Of a stretch of DNA of 64,000 nt, positions 31,780 through 40,547 are shown piece by piece. A program made the position numbers and the translations under genes. Below the pieces are notes generated by a model, which made no database searches, was not told the origin of the DNA, and was given only the letters and a program-made list of their open reading frames with translations. The stretch comes from DASZQY01 sp035548515 (GTDB lineage Bacteria; Pseudomonadota; Alphaproteobacteria; Rhizobiales; Kaistiaceae), in NCBI GenBank assembly GCA_035548515.1, contig DASZSW010000009.1:124001-188000 (forward strand). Reading direction: 5' to 3'. The stretch's first letter is position 1, and every line of letters starts with the position of its first letter.

Positions 31780-34529
31780 CGCAGGGGTTCATTCTCTTCG
31801 TATCGGTCGCTTACCTGCTCACGCTGTTCGCGATTGCGTGGCTGGTCGAACATGGCGTGCGCCGCCTCGGCGGCCTCACCAGCTCCAGTCTGGTCTATAC
31901 GCTGTCGCTCGCCGTCTACTGCAGCTCGTGGACCTTCAACGGCGCCGTCGGGCGCGCCGCGCAGAATGGCTTCGACTTCCTGCCAATCTATCTCGGACCG
32001 ACGCTCGCCTTCTGCCTTGGCCCCATCGTGCTGCGGCGCATGTTGCGGATCTCCAAGGCCAACCAGATCACGTCGATCGCAGATTTCATCGGCGCGCGCT
32101 TCGGCCGCTCTGCGGGCGTGGCGGCGCTGGTCACCGTCATCGCCGTGGTTGGCCTCGTGCCGTACATCGCGCTGCAGCTTCGCTCGATTGCCAACGGCTT
32201 CGCCACGCTGACGGCGACCACGCCGGGCGGCGCCGGCCACCCTCTTCTCTTCGATGGCGCGCTCTGGGCGGCCGTGATGCTGACCGTATTCGCCATGCTG
32301 TTCGGCAGCCGCTCGATCCATCCCGGCGAGCATCATCCGGGCATGGTGGTTGCGATCGCCGCCGAATCCGTCCTGAAGCTGTTCAGCCTCACTGTCATCG
32401 GCCTGTTCACCGTCTATGTCCTGTTTCACGGTTTCGGCGACCTCTTCGCCGAGGCACGTGCCAACCCCGGCGCCTCACAGATTTTCGCGTACACGCCCGA
32501 TCGCTACGGCTTCGCCTGGGTGGCGATGACGCTGCTCGCGATGGTGGCGACCTTCTGCTTGCCGCGCCAGTTTCAGATGATGATCGTCGAGAACGTCGAC
32601 GAGCGGCACCTCGATCGCGCTATGTGGCAGTTCCCGCTCTACCTGCTGCTCATCAACCTGTTCGTGCTGCCCATCGCGGTGGCCGGCCGCCTGCTGCTCC
32701 CAGGCACCGAGAACCCCGACAACCTCGTGCTCGCGCTGCCCCTGCTGGGCAACCAGCCGGTGCTGGCGCTGGTCGCCTTCCTTGGCGGCGTCTCGGCCGC
32801 CGCCAGCATGGTCGTGGTGGAGACCACGGCCCTGTCGATCATGGTCTGCAACGACGTCGTGATGCCCGCACTGCTGCGCGTGAAGTCGCTCGGGCTGCAG
32901 GAGCGCTCCGACCTCACGCAACTTCTCTTGTGGGTTCGCCGCGGTGTGATGGTCGCGGTCACGGCGCTCGGCTACCTCTACATGCGCCACGACAGTGCGC
33001 AGACCGCACTGGTGTCGATCGGCCTCATGTCGTTCGTCGCCGTAGCGCAGTTCGCACCGGCGATGCTCGCCGGCCTGTTCTGGCGCGGCGCCACCAAGGC
33101 CGGCGCCGTTGTCGGCATCTCGGTGGGGTTCGCAGCTTGGTGCTACACCCTGTTGCTGCCGTCCTTTTTCCAGTCGGGCGCCGAAGCGCCTTCCTTCGTG
33201 ACCGACGGGCTGTTCGTCATCCCGCTGCTGAAGCCGTACAGCCTGTTCGGACTCACCGGCCTCGATGCCGTCACGCACAGTGTCTTCTGGAGCATCCTGT
33301 TCAACATCTGCGGCCTGCTCGCGGTATCCCTGTTCAGCCGGCAGCAGCCCGTCGATCGCGCCCAGGCTGCCGCCTTCATGGACGCGGACAATCCGGGCGA
33401 GGCGGCGAACCTCTGGCGGCGCACCGCGCTGATCCCCGATCTCCACGCGCTCGCCTCCCGCTTCCTCGGCCGCCCCCGCGTCGACCGCGCGTTCGCCGTT
33501 TGGGCGCGCGGCCGCGGCGTCGATCCCGCCACGGCGGTCACCGCCGATGCCGAGACGGTGCTGTTCTACGAGCGCCTTCTGGCGAGCGTCATCGGCGCGG
33601 CATCGGCCCGCGTTCTGGTAGGTGCCCTGGTCGAGGAGGAGCCGGTCGGCGTCGACGAGCTGATGAGCATCCTCGACGAGACGTCGCGCCTGATGGAGGC
33701 AAACCGGCAGCTCGAGGACAAATCACGCGCGCTCGAGACGGCCACCGCGGACCTCCGCGCCGCGAACGCCCGCCTCACCGAACTCGATCAGCTCAAGGAC
33801 AACTTCGTCGCCACGGTGAACCATGAGCTGCGCACCCCGCTCGCCTCCATCCGCGCATTCTCCGAGATCCTGCGCGACCATCCCGATCTGCCCGGTGAGC
33901 AGCGCGCGGAATTCCTGCGCGTTGTGGTCACCGAGTCGGAGCGCCTGACACGGCTGATCAACCAGCTGCTCGATCTCGCCAAGATCGAAGCCACGGGCGC
34001 GTTGCCGTCCGCGGTCGTGCCGACCGATCTTGTCGCCGTGGTGCGCGAGTCGGCGGCAGCCACGCAGCAGCTGTTCGCCGCCCGCAACGTCGCGCTCCGC
34101 ACGCGCGTCGACGTGAACCGGGCGCTGGTGATGGGCGACCACGACCGCCTCGTCCAGGTGCTGATCAACCTTCTCGGCAACGCCGCCAAGTTCGCTCCGC
34201 CCTTCAAGGGCACAGCCGAGATGTCGCTGCGCCGTCTCGGCGAGGGCTACGAACTCGCCGTAGCCGACAACGGCCCCGGCGTCTCGCCCCGCGATCGCGA
34301 AGCGGTATTCGAACGTTTCCGCCAGATCGGCGACGCCATGACCGCCAAGCCGCAGGGCGCCGGCCTCGGGCTGGCCATCTCGCAAAGCATCGTCGAGCAG
34401 CACGGCAGCCGCATCCAGATCGAAGATGCCGAAGGCGGCGGCGCCCGCTTCAGCATCGTCCTCAAGGCGGTGACGGCGAGGGAAACGGCGCCGCCGGAAC
34501 CGGAAGCGGCCCCGACGCTGGTCGGCTAA
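31776..34529 (+). CDS. Symporter-linked sensor histidine kinase (SLC-STAC-HisKA-HATPase, CbrA-like)
   Basis: A 917-residue hybrid of transporter and kinase. Residues 1-about 520 form a sodium:solute symporter domain with about 13 helices. A STAC-like region follows (ASRFLGRPRV, then ERLLASVIGAASARVLVG), then a coiled coil. The kinase part has the H-box FVATVNHELRTPLASI with phosphohistidine His683, N-box INLLGNAAKFA, and G-boxes VADNGPGV and GAGLGLAIS. There is no receiver or PAS domain. CbrA and CrbS relatives sense amino acids, histidine or acetate. The substrate here is unknown. Confidence 0.9.
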   Translation: MTQGFILFVSVAYLLTLFAIAWLVEHGVRRLGGLTSSSLVYTLSLAVYCSSWTFNGAVGRAAQNGFDFLPIYLGPTLAFCLGPIVLRRMLRISKANQITSIADFIGARFGRSAGVAALVTVIAVVGLVPYIALQLRSIANGFATLTATTPGGAGHPLLFDGALWAAVMLTVFAMLFGSRSIHPGEHHPGMVVAIAAESVLKLFSLTVIGLFTVYVLFHGFGDLFAEARANPGASQIFAYTPDRYGFAWVAMTLLAMVATFCLPRQFQMMIVENVDERHLDRAMWQFPLYLLLINLFVLPIAVAGRLLLPGTENPDNLVLALPLLGNQPVLALVAFLGGVSAAASMVVVETTALSIMVCNDVVMPALLRVKSLGLQERSDLTQLLLWVRRGVMVAVTALGYLYMRHDSAQTALVSIGLMSFVAVAQFAPAMLAGLFWRGATKAGAVVGISVGFAAWCYTLLLPSFFQSGAEAPSFVTDGLFVIPLLKPYSLFGLTGLDAVTHSVFWSILFNICGLLAVSLFSRQQPVDRAQAAAFMDADNPGEAANLWRRTALIPDLHALASRFLGRPRVDRAFAVWARGRGVDPATAVTADAETVLFYERLLASVIGAASARVLVGALVEEEPVGVDELMSILDETSRLMEANRQLEDKSRALETATADLRAANARLTELDQLKDNFVATVNHELRTPLASIRAFSEILRDHPDLPGEQRAEFLRVVVTESERLTRLINQLLDLAKIEATGALPSAVVPTDLVAVVRESAAATQQLFAARNVALRTRVDVNRALVMGDHDRLVQVLINLLGNAAKFAPPFKGTAEMSLRRLGEGYELAVADNGPGVSPRDREAVFERFRQIGDAMTAKPQGAGLGLAISQSIVEQHGSRIQIEDAEGGGARFSIVLKAVTARETAPPEPEAAPTLVG

Positions 34530-34539
34530 AGGCCGACCA

Positions 34540-34573
34540 CAAAAAAGAAAATGGCTCCCCGATGAGGAGCCAT
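34540..34573 (-). terminator. Rho-independent terminator of tRNA-Leu
   Basis: An 8-bp stem (34551-34558 with 34566-34573) is followed on the minus strand by TTTTCTTTTTT. It begins 11 bp after the tRNA-Leu 3' end and may also serve the convergent kinase operon. Confidence 0.85.
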
Positions 34574-34584
34574 GTCGAAACCGA

Positions 34585-34669
34585 TGGTGCCCAGGAAAGG
34601 ACTCGAACCTTCACGCCTTGCGGCACACGGACCTGAACCGTGCGCGTCTACCAATTCCGCCACCTGGGC
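34585..34669 (-). tRNA. tRNA-Leu (anticodon CAG)
   Basis: An 85-nt class II cloverleaf on the minus strand. It has acceptor GCCCAGG/CCTGGGC, D-arm TGGCGGAATTGGTAGACGC, anticodon stem CACGG/CCGTG with loop TTCAGGT, a long variable arm, GGTTCGAGTCC in the T arm and encoded CCA. It reads CUG, the commonest leucine codon in high-GC genomes. It has its own terminator. Confidence 0.97.
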
Positions 34670-34747
34670 CTTGGGGCGGATGCTTTAAGGATGGCTCCCG
34701 GCCTTGTCAAACGGCGCCCCCGCGGCGGCTGAGCTATCCTCGCGGGC

Positions 34748-36559
34748 ATGATTCTCCGGGCGGGGCGCAACGCTGGCGAATGGCTGGCATGGCTGGTGAT
34801 GGCGGTCGCCTTAGCCGCGTACCTCGCCATTTTCCTACCGCTGCTTCCGGCCGACGGTCGCAACCTCGGCCATGACTACGCGCTGCATTTGCCCAACCTC
34901 CTGGCGGGCTATTTTTTCTACCTGCGCAACGGGCTGCTCGCTGTGCCCTGGTTCAACCCCGGGCAATGCGGCGGTGTCCCGTTTTTCGCCGACCTGAACG
35001 TCGCGTATTACTCGGCACCGCAGGCGCTCGCGTTCGTGGTCGATCCGCTCGCGGCCGTCCGCATCACATTTGTCGTGTTCGCTGCGCTCGGCTGCGTCGG
35101 CATGTACCTGCTGGCGCTGTCGCGTTTTCGCGCTTCGCCAGCGGCCGCCGGCGTCGCCGCCGTGATCTTCCTGTTCAACGGCTTCTACGCATACCGGATG
35201 GCGATTGGCCATCTGACCTTCCATCCCTTCATGCTGACACCGTGGCTGGCGCTGGTCGTCCTCCCCGGGCCGCGCGCGCGAAGCATCGCCAGCGACATTG
35301 TCGCGGCAGTAATCGGCGGCGCAATTCTCGCGTACATGTTCCACGCCGGGATGGTGCACGAGCTGGCGCCCATCGCGCTCATCGTCGTTGTGATCCTGCT
35401 GGCCCATGGCCTCATCTTCGGCCACGCGTGGCGTCCCTGGTTACGCCTTGCTGCCGCAATCGCGATCTCGCTGGCGCTATCGGCGGCCCGCCTGGCTGCG
35501 GCGCTGGCGTTCCTGCGCAATTTCCCGCGTGACGAATATCCGCTGCCCGGCTTTGCCAGTTTCGCTGATGCCGCGCGACTAGCCTTCCTGTCGCTGTTCA
35601 CCGACGATCCCTCCGAGGCCGGCTGGGCGGCGCTCACCAACAAGCTCTACGCCCTCGATCGGCACGAGTGGCAGTACAACGTCGGCATCATCTCGGCGGA
35701 GCTTCTCGCCGTCGGCGCGGTGGCGTTGGTCATGGCGTGGTGGCGGAAGCGTGACCGCAACGCGAGGCTGGTGCGCGCACTTCCCATTGCTCTGGTCATC
35801 GCCGCGATTCTGTTTCTGCCGCTGGCGCTCAACTGGTACGCGCCGGGCTGGAATGCGTTCCTGAAAGACGTGCCGCTGCTTGCCTCGAGCAGCAGCCTCA
35901 TCCGCTGGTTCGCGCTCTACATTCCGCTGGCAGCCCTCTTCGCCGGCCTTGCCGTCGATCGCGCGGCGCCCGCCCGCGTTGCGCTCGTCGCGCTGCCGCT
36001 GATCGCGCTAGTGGTTATCGCGTCCAACGCGTGGACCAACAAAACGTACTACACCGGCCAGCGCTACGACGCGGCGCGCATCGTGGCCGCCTGGCGCGCG
36101 GTAGCGGAGACCCATGCGGTGCCGCCGGTGACCGCGCTCAGCCAGCGCGCCGCGGGCGTGGAACCCAACGTCGCGATAGTCGACGGCCACTCCGACATCG
36201 ACTGCTACCAGCCGATGTTTGGCTACGCGCTGGAGCACCTCGACAGGGCCAATATCCACGCCGGGCCGATCGACGACGTCGATGGCGCCGGCCTCCTCAA
36301 CCTGAAAAATCCGGCCTGCTACATCTTCCCCGGCGCGAACCAGTGCCGCCCTGGCGACGTGTTCAAGGCCACGCAGAAGCGCGAGGCGGAAGCCTTTGCC
36401 GCCTACCAGGCGTTCCCGTTCGAGGCGCCGCTCGCCCAGCGTCTGGCCGATTGGCTGAACCTCGCCGCTCTTGTCGCAGCGGCTGCGGCGCTGGTGATCC
36501 TGCCCCTGCGGCGGAAAGGTTCCGCCCGGCCGCTGGACGCCAATCCGGCTGCCGGTTAA
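34748..36559 (+). CDS. Polytopic membrane protein of unknown function (GT-C-like)
   Basis: A 603-residue protein with about ten or more predicted helices. It carries the sequences DYALHLPNLLAGYFFYLRNG and PWFNPGQCGG in the first 70 residues. The first loop contains Asp/His residues, the region where GT-C glycosyltransferases carry their catalytic aspartate. A soluble part (about 430-560) includes IVDGHSDIDCYQPMFGY, and the protein ends in one further helix. I do not recognise a named family. It could be a lipid-linked sugar transferase or an integral envelope protein. It is followed by an NDUFA9-like gene after 37 bp. Confidence 0.75.
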   Translation: MILRAGRNAGEWLAWLVMAVALAAYLAIFLPLLPADGRNLGHDYALHLPNLLAGYFFYLRNGLLAVPWFNPGQCGGVPFFADLNVAYYSAPQALAFVVDPLAAVRITFVVFAALGCVGMYLLALSRFRASPAAAGVAAVIFLFNGFYAYRMAIGHLTFHPFMLTPWLALVVLPGPRARSIASDIVAAVIGGAILAYMFHAGMVHELAPIALIVVVILLAHGLIFGHAWRPWLRLAAAIAISLALSAARLAAALAFLRNFPRDEYPLPGFASFADAARLAFLSLFTDDPSEAGWAALTNKLYALDRHEWQYNVGIISAELLAVGAVALVMAWWRKRDRNARLVRALPIALVIAAILFLPLALNWYAPGWNAFLKDVPLLASSSSLIRWFALYIPLAALFAGLAVDRAAPARVALVALPLIALVVIASNAWTNKTYYTGQRYDAARIVAAWRAVAETHAVPPVTALSQRAAGVEPNVAIVDGHSDIDCYQPMFGYALEHLDRANIHAGPIDDVDGAGLLNLKNPACYIFPGANQCRPGDVFKATQKREAEAFAAYQAFPFEAPLAQRLADWLNLAALVAAAAALVILPLRRKGSARPLDANPAAG

Positions 36560-36596
36560 GAGACCGGGAAGCAACCGCGGGAGCCCGCAAAGACAA

Positions 36597-37586
36597 ATGC
36601 CCATTGCCACCACTGACAAGGGTTTGGTCACCGTCTTCGGCGGCACAGGCTTCCTCGGCCGGCACGTGGTCCGCGCGCTGCTGAAGCGCGGCTGGCGCGT
36701 CCGCGCCGCCGTCCGCCGGCCGGATCTCGCGGGCCATCTCCAGCCGCTGGGCATGGTCGGCTGGGTGCAGCCGGTGCAGGCCAATCTCCGCTATCGCTGG
36801 TCGGTTGATCGCGCCGTCACCGATGCAGACGCCGTGGTGAATCTGGTCGCCATCCCTTACGAGCGCGGGCGCCAGCGCTTCGATGCCGTTCACGTCTTCG
36901 GCGCACGCGCCGTGGCGGAGGCGTCGCGCGCCGCCGGCATCGCCAACCTCACGCACGTCTCCGTTCTTGGCGCGGATCCGAAGTCGTCGTCGGATTACTA
37001 CCGCTCCAAAGCCGAGGGCGAAGCCGCGGTGTTCGAGACGAATCCCGGCGCCGTGGTGTTCCGCCCGTCGCTGATGTTCGGGCCGGAGGATCATTTCTTC
37101 AACCGCTTCGCGGCGATGGCGCGCGTGCTGCCGGCGCTGCCGTTGTTCGGCGGCGGCCAGAACAAATTCCAGCCGGTGTTCGCTGGCGACGTCGCGACGG
37201 CAATCGCCGATTCCGTCGAAGGGCGCGTCCCCGCCGGCAAGGTCTTCGAATTCGGCGGCCCCGAGATCAAGACGTTCCGCGAACTCCTCGAGCTGATGCT
37301 CGCCACCGTTGAGCGCCGCCGCCTTCTCGTGCCGCTGCCGTGGTTTACCGCACGGATCGTCGCGGCGGTCGCGCAGTACCTGCCGGGCGCGCTGGTCACG
37401 CCGGATCAGGTTCGCCAGCTGATGCTGGATAACGTCGTTTCAGACGCCGCCAATCGCGACGGTCGGACGCTGCGTGGCCTCGGCATCAATGCGACCAGCC
37501 TCGAGGCGCAACTGGAATCGTACCTCTACCGGTTCCGCGCTCGCGGCGAGTTCGACCGCCCGCGGCCCGTGCAGGGGCAGGGCTGA
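36597..37586 (+). CDS. NDUFA9-like NAD(P)-binding atypical SDR
   Basis: A 329-residue atypical short-chain dehydrogenase. The nucleotide motif TVFGGTGFLGRHVVRALLKRG is near the N-terminus, followed by VSVLGADPKSSSDYYRSKAEGE, with the YxxxK motif (YRSKAEGE), and VFRPSLMFGPEDHFFNRFA. This is the pattern of the complex I NDUFA9-type protein carried by alphaproteobacteria. It may assist complex I or bind NADPH in a chaperone-like role. Its last 147 bases overlap the end of uppP on the other strand. Its C-terminus (LESYLYRFRARGEF) looks normal. Confidence 0.88.
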   Translation: MPIATTDKGLVTVFGGTGFLGRHVVRALLKRGWRVRAAVRRPDLAGHLQPLGMVGWVQPVQANLRYRWSVDRAVTDADAVVNLVAIPYERGRQRFDAVHVFGARAVAEASRAAGIANLTHVSVLGADPKSSSDYYRSKAEGEAAVFETNPGAVVFRPSLMFGPEDHFFNRFAAMARVLPALPLFGGGQNKFQPVFAGDVATAIADSVEGRVPAGKVFEFGGPEIKTFRELLELMLATVERRRLLVPLPWFTARIVAAVAQYLPGALVTPDQVRQLMLDNVVSDAANRDGRTLRGLGINATSLEAQLESYLYRFRARGEFDRPRPVQGQG

Positions 37587-38417
37587 CGCCGTCGCGACCG
37601 GCTGCCGGTCGGCGCCGAAGAAAACCACTGCGATCAGCCCGGCGACACCCACCGCAATCCGCCAGTAGGCGAACGGCGCAAAGCCGTAGCGCGCGACGAA
37701 GCTGAGGAAGCTGCGCACCACCACCAGCGCCGCCAGGAAGGCCACGACGAAGCCGATGGCGATGAGGCCGGCCGAGCTGGCGCTCATGGTGTCGATGTTC
37801 TTGTAGAGGTCGTAGGCGAAGGCGCCGGCCATCGTCGGCATCGCGAGGAAGAAGGAATATTCCGCCGCGGACCGCTTGTCGGTGCCGAGAATCAGCGCCC
37901 CGGCGATGGTCGCGCCCGAGCGCGAGACGCCCGGCACCAGCGACAGGCATTGGAACAGGCCGATGCCGAGCGCGAGGCCGAGCGGATACTGCATGATGTC
38001 GGTGTGGCGCGGGCGCAGCGTCATGCGGTCGAGCGCCAGCAGGACGAAGCCGCCGAGGATCAGCGCGATCGAGATCAGCGTGATCGAATTGAAGAACACC
38101 TCGGTGATGAGGCGATGGAAAATGACGCCCAGAATCGCGGAAGGGATAAACGCGATGATCACGCCGAGCGCGAAACGCCGCGTGTTCGGATCGTGCGGCA
38201 GGTCGGTGAGCAACTGCCACAGCCGCGCCGCATAGACCGAGAGCAGGGCGAGAATCGCGCCGAGCTGGATCAGCACTTCGAACGCTGGTCCGGCACCGGT
38301 GAATCCGAGCAGCCGCGCGCTGAGCAGAAGATGTGCCGTCGATGACACCGGGACAAACTCGGTGACGCCCTCGACAACGCCGAGAACGATCGCGTCGATG
38401 ATCGATTTTGGATCCAT
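37440..38417 (-). CDS. uppP: Undecaprenyl-diphosphatase, with unusual C-terminal tail
   Basis: A 325-residue membrane phosphatase of the BacA/UppP type. It recycles the C55 lipid carrier for peptidoglycan and O-antigen. The motifs are clear: GVVEGVTEFVPVSSTAHLLL and SLVPGVSRSGATIAG, plus FHRLITEVFFNS. The normal end of the family is near residue 268 (VGVAGLIAVVFFG). The next 57 residues, from ADRQPVATA to the stop, have no counterpart that I know and lie antisense to the end of the NDUFA9-like gene. ATG at 38417 follows GGGGAGAG. Confidence 0.93.
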   Translation of the reverse strand: MDPKSIIDAIVLGVVEGVTEFVPVSSTAHLLLSARLLGFTGAGPAFEVLIQLGAILALLSVYAARLWQLLTDLPHDPNTRRFALGVIIAFIPSAILGVIFHRLITEVFFNSITLISIALILGGFVLLALDRMTLRPRHTDIMQYPLGLALGIGLFQCLSLVPGVSRSGATIAGALILGTDKRSAAEYSFFLAMPTMAGAFAYDLYKNIDTMSASSAGLIAIGFVVAFLAALVVVRSFLSFVARYGFAPFAYWRIAVGVAGLIAVVFFGADRQPVATASALPLHGPRAVELAASAEPVEVRFQLRLEAGRIDAEATQRPTVAIGGV

Positions 38418-38519
38418 GGCTCTCCCCGAATCGCGCCTTGTTCCTGCCCGATGCGGCCTCTATACCCGAAATCGCGTGTCTCACGCCTTGCGGCAAAATT
38501 CCGGAAAAATTCGAGGCCA

Positions 38520-39215
38520 ATGCCGACCCTGCATCACTATCCATTGCTCGCCGGCTCGCGATTCGTGCGCCTCATTCTTGCCGAGTACGGCGAGGAGGTC
38601 GTGCTGGCCGAGGAGGCGCCGTGGGAGCGTAACGAGGCCCTGTTGAAGCTTAACCCGGCGGGCGAGCTGCCGATCTTCATCGACGATGATGGCACGGTCG
38701 CCTCGGGTGCGACGGTCATCGCGGAGTACCTCGCCGAGACGCGTGGCGTGCGCGTCGGTGAAGCGACGCTGATGCCCAAAACACCCGCCGAGCGCGCCGA
38801 AACCCGCCGTCTGATGGCCTGGTTTCTGACCAAGCTGGACGCCGAGGTGACCGGCTACCTGCTCACCGAGAAGGTCTACAAGCGCCGCATGACCGTAACC
38901 AACGGCAACGGTGCCGAGCCGGATTCGGCCGCCATCCGCGCCGGCCGGCTCAACATCAAGTATCATCTGCGCTATGTCGGCTATCTCGCGGCCCGGCGGA
39001 ACTGCCTGGCCGGGCGCGAGATGACGTTCGCCGATCTCGCTGCTGCCGCGGCGCTGTCGGCGCTGGATTATCTTGGCGAGGTGCCATGGGACGAGGACGC
39101 GATGGCGAAGGCCTGGTACGCGCGGGTGAAATCGCGGCCGTCCTTCCGCGCCCTGCTGACCGACCAGGTGCGCGGCATGCCCGCCGCCAACCACTACGCC
39201 GACCTCGACTTCTGA
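38520..39215 (+). CDS. Glutathione S-transferase family protein
   Basis: A 231-residue GST. The N-terminal thioredoxin-like domain has TLHHYPLLAGSRFVRLILAEYG, LNPAGELPIFIDDDG and ASGATVIAEYLAET. The C-terminal helical domain includes RLMAWFLTKLDAEV, then FADLAAAAALSALDY. A glutathione-binding Ser is likely in the loop near ASGATVI, though activity is not assured. I chose ATG at 38520; an earlier start has no support. The gene overlaps the likely start of queG, an arrangement seen in other Rhizobiales. Confidence 0.88.
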   Translation: MPTLHHYPLLAGSRFVRLILAEYGEEVVLAEEAPWERNEALLKLNPAGELPIFIDDDGTVASGATVIAEYLAETRGVRVGEATLMPKTPAERAETRRLMAWFLTKLDAEVTGYLLTEKVYKRRMTVTNGNGAEPDSAAIRAGRLNIKYHLRYVGYLAARRNCLAGREMTFADLAAAAALSALDYLGEVPWDEDAMAKAWYARVKSRPSFRALLTDQVRGMPAANHYADLDF

Positions 39216-40288
39216 TCGAAGACCCGGTTGAGGCCAAGGCCTGGATCGTCGCCGAGTGCAAACGCGACGGGTTCGACGTCGTCGGAGTCGCCGCGCCCGA
39301 CGCCGTAGCCAATGCCGCGCCACGTCTTCGCGAATTCCTGGCCGCCGGCCGCCACGGCACGATGGCGTGGCTGGAGACCGAGGCCGACCGGCGCGCCGAC
39401 GTTCGCGCGTTGTGGCCGGAGGCCGGCTCCGTCGTCATGGTCGGCCTGAACTACGGCCCCGACCGCAATCCGCTTGCAGCGCTCGCGCAAAAGGACCGCG
39501 CAACGATCTCCGTTTACGCCGGCAACCGCGATTACCACGATCTCATCAAGGGCAAGCTCAAGGTCCTGGCCGGCCGCTTCAAGGCGAAGACCGGCAGCGA
39601 GGTGAAGGTGTTCGTCGACACCGCGCCGCTGATGGAAAAGCCTCTCGCCGAGGCGGCGGGCATCGGCTGGCGGGGCAAACACACCAACCTCGTCTCGCGC
39701 CAGTTCGGCTCGTGGCTGTTCCTCGGCGCCATCGTCGTCGAGATGAAGTTGCCACCCGACGCTCCGGAAGCGGACGCATGCGGCACCTGCCGCGCCTGTC
39801 TCGATATCTGCCCGACGCAGGCGTTCCCCGCGCCCTACCAGCTCGATGCACGCCGCTGCATCTCGTATCTCACGATCGAGCACGAAGGCCCGATCCCGCT
39901 GGAATTCCGCAAAGCCATCGGCAATCGCATCTATGGCTGCGACGATTGCCTGGCGGTCTGCCCGTGGAACAAGTTCGCCCAGACGACGCGCGAGGCGAAG
40001 CTCCAGGCGCGCGCGGATCGCATCTCGCCGCGCTTGGCCGATCTGGCGGCGCTAGATGAGGACGGCTTCCGCCGCGAATTTTCCGCCTCGCCGATCAAGC
40101 GCATCGGCCGCGATCGCTTCGTTCGCAACGTCATGATCGCCGTCGGCAACTCAGCCGATCCCGCGCTGGCGCCGGTAGCGCAGGAGCGAACCACCGACGC
40201 GTCGCCCCTTGTACGCGAGGCGGCAACCTGGGCGCTCGCCGAACTTGCCTCCAACCGGGCTCCGCCACCGAGCAAAGCCGATGCGTAG
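39086..40288 (+). CDS. queG: Epoxyqueuosine reductase QueG
   Basis: The enzyme that reduces epoxyqueuosine in tRNA to queuosine with cobalamin and two [4Fe-4S] clusters. The clusters are bound by CGTCRACLDICP and by GCDDCLAVCPWNKF. Other family motifs are FVDTAPLMEKPLAEAAGIGWRGKHTN, cut here into parts, and LRRCISYLTIE-like DARRCISYLTIEHEG. A C-terminal HEAT-like region ends the protein. The only ATG/GTG/TTG start is ATG 39086, with GAGGTG upstream; it gives 400 residues and overlaps GST by 130 bp. Homology begins around residue 48. A CTG at 39212 would give 358 residues and is also plausible. Confidence 0.93.
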   Translation: MGRGRDGEGLVRAGEIAAVLPRPADRPGARHARRQPLRRPRLLIEDPVEAKAWIVAECKRDGFDVVGVAAPDAVANAAPRLREFLAAGRHGTMAWLETEADRRADVRALWPEAGSVVMVGLNYGPDRNPLAALAQKDRATISVYAGNRDYHDLIKGKLKVLAGRFKAKTGSEVKVFVDTAPLMEKPLAEAAGIGWRGKHTNLVSRQFGSWLFLGAIVVEMKLPPDAPEADACGTCRACLDICPTQAFPAPYQLDARRCISYLTIEHEGPIPLEFRKAIGNRIYGCDDCLAVCPWNKFAQTTREAKLQARADRISPRLADLAALDEDGFRREFSASPIKRIGRDRFVRNVMIAVGNSADPALAPVAQERTTDASPLVREAATWALAELASNRAPPPSKADA

Positions 40289-40547
40289 CCGCCGTTTCCC
40301 GGTCATCCACATGGATCGCGGGCGTCGCAGTGACGCCAGCCTCGCACGCGCGTTGGCGTTTGGCGCCCTCGGCGCGCTGGCGGTCGGTGCGATCGCTATC
40401 GGCGCGCTGGCGATTGGCAGTGCCGCGATTGGCCGGTTGGCAGTGGGTCGTGGCGAAGTCCGCCGGTTGCGCGTGGGCACACTCCAGATCGGGCGCATCG
40501 AACGCCTGCCCCGTGAGCCCGTCGGCGAGGACAGGCCGCCCGCATGA
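40281..40547 (+). CDS. Small pentad-repeat protein
   Basis: An 88-residue basic protein. From residue 32 to 76 it is a run of nine pentads, starting with ALAVG, AIAIG, ALAIG, SAAIG and RLAVG and then changing to RGEVR, RLRVG, TLQIG and RIERL. An earlier ALAFG adds to the series. The first half is hydrophobic and the second half is basic. A right-handed beta-helix like pentapeptide-repeat proteins or a membrane-inserted helix are both possible. The ATG overlaps the queG stop by 8 bp, and its own stop overlaps the next ATG by 4 bp. Function is unknown. Confidence 0.75.
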   Translation: MRSRRFPVIHMDRGRRSDASLARALAFGALGALAVGAIAIGALAIGSAAIGRLAVGRGEVRRLRVGTLQIGRIERLPREPVGEDRPPA

